From Riptortus pedestris (lineage: Eukaryota > Arthropoda > Insecta > Hemiptera > Alydidae), in the NCBI GenBank assembly GCA_019009955.1, contig CM032230.1:127372501-127436500 (forward strand): a stretch of DNA of 64,000 bases, in the 5' to 3' direction. Position numbers and translations under genes: made by a program. The notes below the pieces were generated by a model. That model searched no databases, was not told the DNA's origin, and was given only the letters and a program-made list of their open reading frames with translations. This document shows positions 20,751 to 33,483 of the stretch, one piece after another. How positions within the stretch are numbered: position 1 is the stretch's first letter; every line of letters begins with the position of its first letter.

Positions 20751-21174
20751 AAGTCCGTCACGCAGGGGCTGCGTAAACTAAGCAGATTTCCCACGTAAAG
20801 TTATACAATAGAGAAATCTCCATACGAGTGCCGATCAGTTACAGACACGGCCGAACTAGCTTTTGGCGGGAACCATAGCTCGTCCGTTATACTTATAAAA
20901 ATGCAAATAACTCGGTTAATATTCAAGATAGAGAATAAATGTATATAAAAATATTTATAGTAAATTTAATTTGCAATAAGATTGGTTCTATATAATTTTT
21001 CGATTCGACGTATAGTAACGGAGATATTTCGAAAATCCCCCCTCTAAACCCCCCCCCCTCCCACTGGTCCGATTTCAGCCGTTAACGAACTTGATCTTCC
21101 TTTTTACATCAAACGATTAAATACCGAGTTTGGTGACGATTAAACAAAAATTGAGACCGCTAGAGTGTTAACAG

Positions 21175-21238
<64 letters not shown>

Positions 21239-21360
21239 TTGAACGGACCTCATTTTCGTCATCTCCTGGGTAGGATCGATGGACATTTGAAGAAATTTTT
21301 CGAAAATCGCCTCATGAGTACGACCTCAATAGCTGATTTCCCTTAAGGGAAATCTGCTAA
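20751..21360 (+). mobile_element. HINE, short type, complete
   Basis: A 610-bp copy with every landmark. The 5' end is AAGTCCGTCACGCAGGGGCT, with subterminal TAAGCAGATTTCCC, (TA)n at 21178-21234, GGTAGGATCGATGGACATTT, the perfect hairpin and terminal CTGCTAA. It ends only 281 bases before the presumed start codon of gene copy 1, so the promoter of that gene lies next to or within it. Confidence 0.9.
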
Positions 21361-21641
21361 AAACAGATACATAAAAATTATTATATTAGTTCTTGAACAT
21401 AATTTTATGATTTTAAATATGAGCTTTGAAATTTCTAACACTTTGCTTCCGTAATACACAACAAATAGATAATACACATGAAAAAAATATGATGAAACCT
21501 CTTTGGCATGTAACTTGTACCTCGCTGCTATAACGGTTATACAAACTTTAAATTCTTCCCGTAACGGCTTTTGTGTTTGTATAGTTCCTACGTTTGTGTT
21601 TTGCTTTCATTACTTACTGGAGAATAATATAAATATTTACG
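21361..21641 (+). promoter_or_regulatory. Presumed promoter/5' UTR of gene copy 1
   Basis: The 281 bases between the HINE end and the start codon contain no clear TATA box. A GC-richer stretch (CTTCCCGTAACGGCTTTTGT, about 21556-21575) could be near the transcription start. Assignment rests only on position. Confidence 0.3.
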
Positions 21642-21673
21642 ATGAGTTCTGTAATGACTCCTACAAGGCTAAA
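21642..21673 (+). CDS. Copy 1 exon 1 (start codon)
   Basis: Encodes MSSVMTPTRLK up to a strong donor (AAA/GTAAGT); ends in phase 2. Chosen because it joins exon 2 in frame to give a continuous basic N-terminus. The upstream context TTTACG-ATG-A is not a strong initiation context, so the start is probable rather than certain. Confidence 0.6.
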
Positions 21674-24600
21674 GTAAGTTTAGTTTTTTTTTGGTTCATA
21701 TTTTGTATACATCCCTTTTACTGAAAATCAATTGTTTTGAATTTACACCTCCAATTTTATAGTCAATTAAGTAGGAACTTTTGATCCTTTGAGTTCAAAT
21801 TTTCAATAGCAAATCAAAATCAAAATTGAGTGTTTGGTTCAGTATAATATTTGCAGGATAAACTTAAATTGATTAAGCCTATTCTTCAATTGGCTTTATA
21901 TTAAGTTCAACTTAAAGTAAATTTATTTTTGTTATAGTAATTATGGAACCTTATCGATAAATAAATCATGGGGTTCGACAGTCAAAGAATTTTTATAGCA
22001 CCTGTAAAAAATTGCTTATAGCATACTATTTTTATAGTACACATCTATGAAGTTATTTATTTCTTAAAACCTCTGATTGTTGAAGGCAACGGTTTATATG
22101 TTGATTGATTCATGAAATAAAGCTTGAGCTTACTTTGGGCCCTGAGATACATGATGTATTTTATATTTGCTCTCAATTTTTCTCTTATTATGAAACCTAT
22201 TTATCATGATTCGGGTACGAAATAATTAGTAACTGAAAATCACATGAGTAGGTACAAATAACTCTTGGACTGCACACTCATGAATCATCAAATATAGGAA
22301 ATAATTTGCTTCATTAGGCTAATATAACATTTTTCATGTAATAGGATTCCAAAGAGGGAACTATGAATGTAGGGAAGGGATTGGATAAAAGTTGAACTTT
22401 TTCATCAAATCAATTTTTTACAAATGAGAATGAGATTCTATATTCCTTTTATATAATATATATGTATTGTATATTTATCCAAAACAGCCAATAAAGGCTG
22501 AACATGCATGCCTTGTTTAAAACCTTTTAATCAAAATAATTCTGGAAGTGAAAGAATTCATTGAATTGTTTCCATGAAAGTAGAACTAGACTGGCGGTAT
22601 GTTAAAGTTGTAATCAGCATAGTTATTACAGAATTCATTATAGCATCTTTATAACGATGCCCTGTTCAGGGGGAAGAATTCATCAAGACACAGTTTGAAG
22701 GTGCATCTGGAAAACTTGTATATTACATACTCAAGCTATTTAGTTTTGGAAGGAAGTCATTTCGAAAATATTATTACATATTTATGAACTCATTTGTTGC
22801 ATTCTGGATTCATAATTATTACATTTTTCGGTTGTAGGTATGTGGGCTTAAAAAAGAATTGGGTTATAGGCATTTCTTAAATGTTTTCTGCCTGTTATTT
22901 TTTATTAAAAACAACAAAGGTTGTTTTTTGGGTTGGTGGAATATGGCAACTCTGTTATACAAAGATTTTCTTAAAATGTATTACTTATTCATAAAGTCTC
23001 TAAATCTTTTGTGCGTCGGGGTAAATGGAACGTTTCGACAAGGCCTTTCAGAAAATAAATATGGTGGTAATTATTGCTACATCAATCCTATAATTATTGT
23101 GTGCATTATTGGCTATAGTAGGAGGATTAGTTAAACAAATTTAAAAATAATTCAAGTAGTTTTTTTTTAATATACAGGGTGAGTTTTTACTATTAGTTAT
23201 AATTACTAAAGCACTGACAGATACAAACTGTGATCTTGTACAGGTTTATAGTTGCGTATGTCAAATTTGCTTATCCACAAACATTAATTTTTTCATCACT
23301 ATCTCTCATCATTAAATTTCTTCCAGTGTATATGAATTGTTATACTTTTAGGAAACGGGTGGATGAATGGAGAGAAGCTCGTGAAAAGAAAATGGCAAGC
23401 AGATTGCAGTTAAATGCTGATAAAAAACGAACTGTTTCTGCTATGGTATTGGGAGTTTTAGAAAAAAAACCTGTACAGTTACCAACACCTCCCTCTGTGA
23501 AATCTACAGGTAATATTATATTCTTACAGAAATCAGTATTTTTTCTTTCATAATGTTAAGTTGTCAATGAGGAATTATTTTAATGGGTAAGCAATGCTAA
23601 ATACAATTATACGAGTTATTTATTTAAAACAACATATTTTCTAGTAATTTATATAACTGGTGTAAATAAATAACAGTGATACTCTAAAAATAATTAGTTT
23701 ATATTCTCAAATTCTTCACGCGCGCTAGAGTTTTCAGAGTATATTTGGTTTATACGTCGGAATACGACAAAAGTGTATATAACAAAAGTTACTGTAAATA
23801 ACAAAATAAACAACTTTTGTTATGAGCATATTTACCAAAAAACCAATAGGAAACAAAATATCGCTATTTTTAATTTCAGGCTTCCCTTATAACCCTTGCT
23901 TCTGTTCGCCCCCGATAATATAATATAGCCTAAAGTATAACTTGGGTTAGTAGTAATATACAAACCAAGTTTCATAAAATTCGGTTCAGTAGTTTAGGTG
24001 TGTAAACGTAACAAATAAACAAACAGACACCAAAGAAACAAATTGCAGATATTATGTCTATGGCATGTGAAACAAAAAAGTATTATGAAATTTCGAGAAA
24101 AGAATCAATCTAATCAACCATCTAATGCATGGATGCTCTAACCAACTGACCTACTCAATATTTGCACTTGTGTTTTCTTTTAATTTGTAATTTAAAAAAT
24201 ACTGAAATAATTATGGTAATTTTAAAGTAACAATAATATGTGTATATTTTTCAGATAATTTGGGTCGCCCTTCAGTTGGACTAATGGTAAGTATTTGAAA
24301 TTAGTTACCATTTGATTATATGTAATATTCACATCTTGTGAAATAATATAATATGGTTTAGGGAACCATATTTAGAACATTCATCTTTACTCTTAATCCT
24401 CTATTCTTTTGTTCATGTAATTCTATAAGCGCATCACTTCAAGTAAGATTAACTTGTATAATTACTCTGCCGTTATTAGCCACTTATAAGGTCAATTCCG
24501 TGACATAAATGTCAATATCTCACTTTATTCTCTATTTCTCTCTTAGCAAGAATTATATAGAAACAAAAATTGGAATTTCAAATTTTTAATTGAATTAATG

Positions 24601-27600
24601 TCACTCTCCTATCTCTAAACTCTTTCCACACATTCACATTTTATTCTAGCTGAGCCCGTGATATGTCAGCTCAACATTATTTGTGTGTGAACTGAATCTT
24701 TTCTAAATTTGTAAGATGTGTAACATGTTAAGATCGGATTATTGTGTTCTGTTTCACTTTTAATCAGTACCTCTAATCATTCATCTACATGTGCAGTTAC
24801 TTCTGTGCTTATATTGTGGAAAGGGATTTGAAAATATTAACTGTATAAATAAGGAAATCTTAAAAGAGATCTAATGTTATTTATGTATCTCAATTTATTT
24901 GTTATATTTTATCATTATTGTTTTTGTCTGTTGCAGAAAAAGTCTTTATCTTATGGAGATGTTCATAATTTCCAACAACGGCGATGTTCTATATATCCAC
25001 ATGATTACAGGAACAGACAACCAGGTCTGAATAGTCAAGAAACAAGAAGCCCCTATAGTTACCAGCACGCTCCCCCAAAGAGCCCATACAATTACAATTC
25101 AGAGAGCTACAGGGGTGCCAATTTTCCCAGATCAGAACCCAGGAAATCATTTGCTGCCTCTTCTAGTGGCTACCGTGCAGGATATGGTGGGCCCTCACCA
25201 GGACACAGAAATCAGCATCAAAATCAAACCCCTAATTCAAGTTATCATAAAGGAATAAGGAAAAATACTAATCAATCACATAGACAAGGCCCTGGTGGTC
25301 CTTCTTCAGAACACCCAAAAGATGAATTAGGAAAATCTCTTAAAGAGAAAGTTGTAACATTTGAGGATGAAATTATGGATATGGTTATTTCTAATTCAGA
25401 ACAGAATCCTGAACTCGCTGAGATGGGTGCTGGTGGCAGTGATGCTATTGCATCTGCTGAATTAGAGACAGCTCTAAATAGCACTTTTACATTAGATGAT
25501 GGAGGTAGTACTATTGAAGACGTCAACAATACAGAAAATGAACATCCAAGTACAGGCTTAAAGGAATCTGATGATAAAGACCAAGGCATTAAAACTCGAG
25601 GTGATTTAATTATTGGACAAAATCCAGTCATTCTTTCACAAGAAGATATCCCTGAAACAGAAATTCTTTGCAATCTTACGTTTAATGCAGAAGAATCAAC
25701 TATCCCAGAAATTGTTACAGAAGAAAATGTTCATCCAATTCATCAAGATTTTGTAGAAACAAAATTTGATCCCTTATCTGTATGTAAAGCAGAAGTGATG
25801 GAGAATTTTCCTGAGGGATCTGAAGTTGTACTCACTAAGTATGATGATGGCAACTCTGAAACAGATGATGACAATTTTAGTCTCTGCCTTGAAGCTGACA
25901 GCAGTCCCATGGCAGAAATCCAAAGTGAACCCTTAGAAGTAGAAAATCATGAGAGAGTAATTATTAATAATGATGTATACTACCCCTTGCAAAAAGAGGA
26001 CTCTGAGCTGGTTCCGTCTGTAACAGTAGAATTAGCTGATCCACTTGCTGAGAATGATCCAACACCCACCAGTGAACTAATACATAATGAAGAGTTGCCT
26101 TCTATTGTCGTTGGCCTAAACCCACAGTCTGCAAATACTTTTGAAGAAATTGAAAAAGAAAAATTTGCTGCTGCTACCCCAAGAAAAGGAGACCAGGATT
26201 CTGATGGCAGGCCTGAAGAACAAAAACAAGGTAATTTTTTTAAAATTTAAACTACTATTACTAAATGCAAAGTTGTTCTGGAATCTTCTAAACTTTCTTT
26301 GAGTTATCTCTTTCCAGGAGGAAAATATAAAGTTACAGTTATGTTAATCCTTGAAAATTATTGTAAACATTTCTGAAAATATGCTCAAAAAGCACTTTTG
26401 AAAGGAGTGTTCCTATAGTTTCAATTCTCTGGAAATGATTCTGACTGTGGGAAGACAGGATTTGTTAATGGACAGCCTATCATCCTGTAATGAGTTTCTG
26501 TATATTACATTGGTTTGGTGTCATCTCAGTATCATGGGCAATGTTAATATTATATTTATTGTTTGGGGGAGGGGGGTTCAAGAGACTGGGATTTAATTAT
26601 TATTTTCCCTTTATTGAGTTTCAGCAATTATTTTTTATGTATTTTTTTAATGTATTGCAAATACTTATTTCTCTAATAATAATATTATTTATTCTCTCTG
26701 TTTGAACAGGTTTGATTACACCAAAACCCAATAAAAATGTAAGTACTTAAATCTTTTTTCCTAAGATATTTTGAAAACCTATATAAGAGATTGATTTATA
26801 TTGTCCGTACAAATATGAAGGAGTATTAAAAAAAAAAAAAAAAAAAACATTTAGTATGTGTTTTTTTTCTCCTTTCAGATTGAAGAATTTGCTTCACAGC
26901 TCATATCTTTATCTCCCACTAAAGATCCTATGTTAAAATGCTATATATCTTCTGGAGATTTTTTTTTATTTAATTTAATTATTATGTATCATCATCCTTA
27001 ATAAAGTATGGCACAACTTAAACTAGGTCAAGAAATATCAGAAGAAGCTTCATTGACTAAATTAACTTATTAAACCCAGACTAATTGGTGTTCATCCCTG
27101 ATACATAGATTCATGGTACAAGTTATTGCCAGTTGTGTGAATTGTAAATTTCTTTTCTAATAGCCTTTTAGCAGATTTCCCTTGAGGGAAATCAGCTATT
27201 GAGGTTGTACTCATGATGGAATTTTCGAAATTTTTCTTCAAATGTCCATCGATTCTACCTAGTAGATGACGAAAATGAAGTCCATTCAAAACTCTATTTA
27301 TGTATATATATATATTTGTCTGTTACCACTTTAGCGGTCGCAATTTTTGTTTGATCGGTACCAAACTCGACATTTAGTTGTTTTATGTAAAAAGAAAGAT
27401 CTAGTTCGTTAACAGATGAAATCGGACCAGTGGGAGGGGGGGGGTTTAGAGGGGAGGATTTTCGAAAATTCAAAATATCTCTGTTACTTTACTTCGGATC
27501 GAAAAATTGTACAGTCAATCTTATTGCAAATTAAATTTACTATAAATATTGATATATACATTTATTACCTATCTTGAATATTAACCGAGATATTTGCATT

Positions 27601-28405
27601 TTTATGAAGTCTGTGGTCAGGAATAGTTTGATCATTTCCGTCAGTACTGGGCTCAGGTGGAAGCTTCTAACGTTACCTTCGTTACTTTGTGAGATTTATG
27701 CAAATACGTTCTGTTCATCCGCCTACCCCCTTCTTTAGTTCTTGGACTATTAAAATTTGAGTTATTAAAATATAAATTTTTCTTACAATTCAGAAGCCGT
27801 TTCAGTTGGGAATTTATTTTAATTAACTGAAAGATTTCTCATTACCGTTTGTATTTAATCATGGTGGTATTGTGTTACCTGTATGAAGATTTCTCTATTG
27901 TAAAACTTCACATGGGAGATCTGCTTAGTTTACGCAGCCCCTGCGTGACGGACTTTTTTGAAAATGGATTAGTGCATTTTTTTGTAAGAATTAATCAAGG
28001 AAAACATAATTTATTGTGAATAAATTTCATTATAATTCATATTATAGGATAAAAATGTCACAGTATTGAGCTAGAATATTTTTAATGGTTCATAAATATA
28101 CGATTTATTATTAGCTTGTTTATTTTTCCCCTTGTAGAAAGTAGTCCTAGTAAATCTGATTTATTAGGCGAGGCTCTTGTCCTTAGGCTCTAATGTCAAA
28201 ATGAACAATGAACCCTCATTGTGAAGTATATGCTTATCCTAGCTCGCAACTCTATAAGAAGGGATAATTGTTACCTCATCATTGATCATTTGGTTGGCAC
28301 TGCAGATCAGACCTCTATTCTTTTAGCAGATTTCCCTTAAGGACCTATCCATGTCAGATCCTACGCAGATGATGAAAATGAGGTCTGTTCAAAATTTTAT
28401 GTGTG

Positions 28406-28436
<31 letters not shown>

Positions 28437-28438
28437 CA

Positions 28439-28480
<42 letters not shown>

Positions 28481-30647
28481 CTAGCTGAGTTGTCTGGGTT
28501 CGTCCAGGAATTCATTTGAGTCTGAATGAGGATGGTATTATTTTGGCAACTGTTTACTTTGCACAATATTTTGACATTTTCCCGTCCCAGTGTTAACAGT
28601 TTATGCCCAGCATTGCTGTGGATTTCTTGATAATAAAATTATTTATTCTGTAAGGCTTCAATATCCTCAATATTTCCTGCCTTCTGTGTATGTAGTTTTT
28701 TTTATAACTCAAGGGACCATATAATTCATAATCATAGAAAGTATTTTGTCTCCCAAACAATGTATGATTAAAAATTTCTTGATGTGGAACATAGCCCAAT
28801 GGCGATAGCTTTTAGGTACGCCAGAGCCACTATTAAAAATACTCTATTAATAAGTCTCAATTGTAAACTGTATATTCATATTGGTACATAATGTTTTTAG
28901 TAAAGTATATCATATATTAACGGAGCATAGTTAATAAATACCAGAAATAACTGGGTGCACCTCCCCAGCATTCATCCTTTTAAATCGTTTATTTATGATA
29001 CTTAGACAAATTCACATTCACAAAATTCGCAGATTTGTATCTATGGCATGTGAAATGAAAAAGTATTGTGGAATTTCGAGAAAAACATTAATGTACAGAC
29101 CTGTTGTATAAGTTACAATTATATATATATTTTCATTTCTTTTTCAGCCTTCAGCAAACCCCCACTCCTCCAATTTTAATGATAAGCTGTTATATCATGA
29201 ACCCATTCATTCCAAGGTTAAATATCAAACATTGTTTTCATTGAACTTCTTTTTTGTGAGATATATGCAAATACATTCTGTTATCCCTCCCCCTTCTTTT
29301 GTACTTGAACTACTAAAATGTGAGTGTTGGGGATAAAAATTATTCTGATTCATTATAAATTACAGTACTAGATCTAGTAAATAGTTTACAATAAAATGAT
29401 ATGTTATATTCAGATATATTTCAGTATTTTTTTTCTGGTGAAGAGTACTTCTATCTATCTGTTCAGCTCTGAGCAGTTGGCAGTACTGTTTTTTAAAATT
29501 CAAACGCTTCCGTTGGGAGGTTATTAAAATTGACTGTAAGATTTTTCATTACCATTTGTGTTTATTCACTTAATATTCGAGGTGGTCTTAAGTGTTACCA
29601 ATATGATGATTTATCTATTGTAAAAGATCACGAGGGAAATCTGCTTAGTTTATGCAGCCCCTGCGGAACGGATTTTTTCTCTCCATAATATTGTTATACC
29701 ATCTACCATCTTCATGAGAAGTCTCCCTTGATCCTCTGCCTTTGTATTTTATTCTTAGTCTGTCTTTAACACAGCCATCAATGAGTAGTTAATTCTTCAG
29801 TTAATCATCTTTCTGACATGTACGTGTAGCTATAATATACAAATGGAAAATAATTTCTTCTATTATTTATTTGTCATCTGAAAATTTAAAATAAGTACTG
29901 TCATGCCTTTTTGTCAGTGAACCAATAAGTTACTGGTCCTGTACTTTTACACATTCAGTCCTTATTTATCTCGAAATTCTCTCTCAAACCCTACTTGTTA
30001 AAATTTGCATACGTTCTTGTAACACCATTCCCCCGTTATGTCATTTCCTAAAATCAGGAAAGTTAGTCATTGGAAAGTTACCATCAGGCATAACTTGTGT
30101 TTGCAACAATGTACCTTATCTCATATAGTTATAAGTTTTAGCTTTGTTTATTTTTTTTTTTTTTTATTTTTTAGGTAACTATACTAAGTTCACAAAAGGA
30201 CAATCTGGACGAAATTACTGAAAATTTGGATGTAATGTTTATTACCCCAGGAAAAGGTTCCCGCAAGTCTAGAGTACTGCTTGATTCAACTAATATAGTG
30301 GAGTCATCAACTATTAAATATGTTATTCGTGAAATGAAGTGAGTTTAAATTACAATAAATAAATCATTTAAAATTACGTTTGACACATTAATTTAATCTT
30401 AAGTTCAATAAGTTAATTTATTACCACTAATAGTCTCATACATATGAGGGTTTCATAAACTAAATAAGATTTCTATCTTACTGGAATGATCTACAGATGA
30501 CAATATCTCTCTAGATTTGTTTCAGCCTTTTACAGAGTTGTTTGTAATTTTTTTTAATAAACCTTCACCCATACTCTCAAAATTAAAGCACGCATAACCG
30601 CAGTATGTATAATGACCATTAGCAACGTAAAGTTTATTCTTTAAATC

Positions 30648-30698
<51 letters not shown>

Positions 30699-33422
30699 TT
30701 CTTTGCGCATTATCCATGCACAAAGGGAGTTTTTTACTACATGTAACATACTACTATAGTATTTAACATGTATGTTCATAATACATCATGATTTTGTATA
30801 CAAGAAATGTAGTTCATAAATTTGTTGTTGAAACTATAAATAAAAAAATAAGGAAACAAAAAAAAATAATATACATAAAGAAAGAATACCAACAAAGTGA
30901 TGAAAAATTAAAACACATAATTAGGATAAAGCAAAACAACCCAATAACATATTAATTTTAAGTAAAATTTTAAAATGTCCATTGTTTCTATTAAACTTTT
31001 AGAAAAATTACTGAAATTAAAATGGATATTATTTAAACAAACTCTTTTGATCTATTGGCCATTGGTCTTTGTTTTTGAGAAGTGTACTAGGAGTGTGTTT
31101 CTTAATTGTGTGGTCAGTGTACAACTGTAGATGAGGTGTTCTGTAGTCTGTTCACTTGTTCTGTCACAGGGACAATTTACGTCATTAAGTGTTTTGAACC
31201 TATGTTAATAAGATTTAATAGTTCCGTGTCCAGTGAATACTTGTGTCGAGTAATAGTCAGTAGCAGTGCAGGTGTTGAAGTATTCCTCAAGATTTGGGAT
31301 TTTTAAATGCTTGCCTTTTTCTGATTCCCATCCCTCCTGCCACTGTTTTATTGTGTCCTTATGTAATATGTATTGTAGATTTTGTTTTGTTATGTTGGAG
31401 TATGTTATGGGAATATTCTGGTCCTTGTATGTATTTTTTGCAATTTTCTCAACTAATTCGTTTTCGTAGAGTCCAGCATGTCCTTCAACCCAAGTCAAAT
31501 ATATTTTTGTATTGTTGTTTTGAATGTTTGTAATTAGTTGCCTACTTTGTTCTGTCGATGGGTAATGTATGTCTGTGTTCAATAGTTTTTGTATTATCTT
31601 GCTGTCTGTTCATAGTTGCTTCTGTAATTTGTTTATTATTTCGTTTTACGTATTTGAGTGCGTTCATTAATGCAAGCGCTTCAGTTTGGTTGTTTGTAAA
31701 TGAGGTATAGGTATGAGGTAAGTATTTAAGTACGTCAGTGAGTATAACCTTATGAAAGACAATAAAAGCGCACCCTACATATTCTTTGTCCTTACTTCTG
31801 TTAGTGTAGATTTGAAATTCTGTTGTGCGAGTATGGGTGTATAGCAGGATATGTCCATTTTGAGAAATGTAGAGGTTTTTCAGTGTCAGATGAGTTAATG
31901 TTTTGTATATGTGTGTTTTCTTGTAGTAATAAATATTGTGTTTTTTGTTGATTTGCAAGTAATGAGATGGGTGTAATTCTCGCCAGAACACAGGCAGCTT
32001 CATATGGAACTGTCCTAAATCCCTTTATTATCTTCAAAGCCACCAGTCTCTGAACTCTCACTATTTTCCTTAAATTGTATTGCTGCTATAAACCTTCATG
32101 CCAGGCTGTGATTGCGTTAGTCATTGCAGGTTGTATCGCTGCAGAGTAAATTCTCCGTAATGTGTGTGCTTGTAGTCCCCAAGTCAGTTTTGTTGCTATT
32201 GAAAGTAGGTTTATATGTTTCAGTAATTTGTGTTTCAAAATGTTGGATGTGGGCGTTCCAAGTTAGTTTACTGTCAAAAATTATTCTCTAGTATTTAATT
32301 GTATTTGCTTTAGTAAGTTTTTGTCCTTGTAACCTGATGTCAAATGATAGAGTAGTCCTTGATCTACTAAATACTGTGTAGGATGATTTGTCTGTATTGA
32401 ATCAATTTGTTTTTATGAGCCCATTGTTCAGTGACGTCTAGATTTGAGTTAATCATGGTCTGTGTCTGTACAGGAATCTTTAATTTTACCAAAATTATAA
32501 TATCATCTGCGAATGCGTAGAAAGCTGTGTGTTTCATGTTAATTAAACGTAATAGATCATCAATAATTAGGTTCCATAGATGTGGAGAACAATTTCAACC
32601 TTGGGGTGTTCCTATGGTTTGAGCTTTACCCTCCTGTTCGAACCTAAAAATTTTAATATAGCTTATAATCATGGAAGAATTAATGCTAATTCACATACTG
32701 AGTTTTGTTAAGTTCGGTTCAATCATTAGTACCCAATAAAATTTTTGGCTTTAGTTTTTAGTATATATCTCGTTTATACTTTTTTTTATCACAAACGTGA
32801 ATTTAACAAAAGTTACTCTAAATAACAAAATAAACAATTATTGTCACTTGCACATTTGTCGAAAAATAAATAGGAAACAAAATATAGCTATTTTTAATTT
32901 CAGGACTCCCTTACAGTCCCCAGTCCTGCTTGCCCCTAGAAATGTTGGTACAGCTTATTATCATGGAGGAGTTTGTGTTAATTCACATACAGTTTTGTTA
33001 AGTTCGGTTGAGTCTTTTGTGCCAAATAGAATTGTTGACTCCCTCTATAGTTTTTAGCGTATAAATCATTTATATTTTGGTATACAACAAAAAAGGATAT
33101 AACAAAAGTTACTCTAAATAAGAAAATAAACAACTTTTATTATGTGTATATTTGCTGAAAAAAACAATATGAAACGAAATATCGCTGTTCTTATTTTCAG
33201 AGCCTTCCTTATAGCCCCCACTCCCGTTCGTCTCAGAGAATATTAATATAGCCTAAAGTCTAAGTTGGATTAGTAGTAATATACATATACAAGTACCATA
33301 AAATTCGGTTCATCCGTTGCAAGGTAACAAACAGTCAGCAAAGCTAAGAAGTCCAGATATCGTAGCTATAACATGTGAAATGAAAAGGTATCTTGAAATT
33401 TAGAGAAAAAAATCAATGTACA

Positions 33423-33483
<61 letters not shown>

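Noticed and set aside
21503..21724. 73-codon plus-strand frame overlapping exon 1
   Set aside because: It runs through the splice donor in a different frame. The frame starting at 21642 joins exon 2 properly.
25272..25673. 133-codon minus-strand frame opposite exon 4 of copy 1
   Set aside because: Antisense shadow of a long coding exon; not conserved opposite copy 2.
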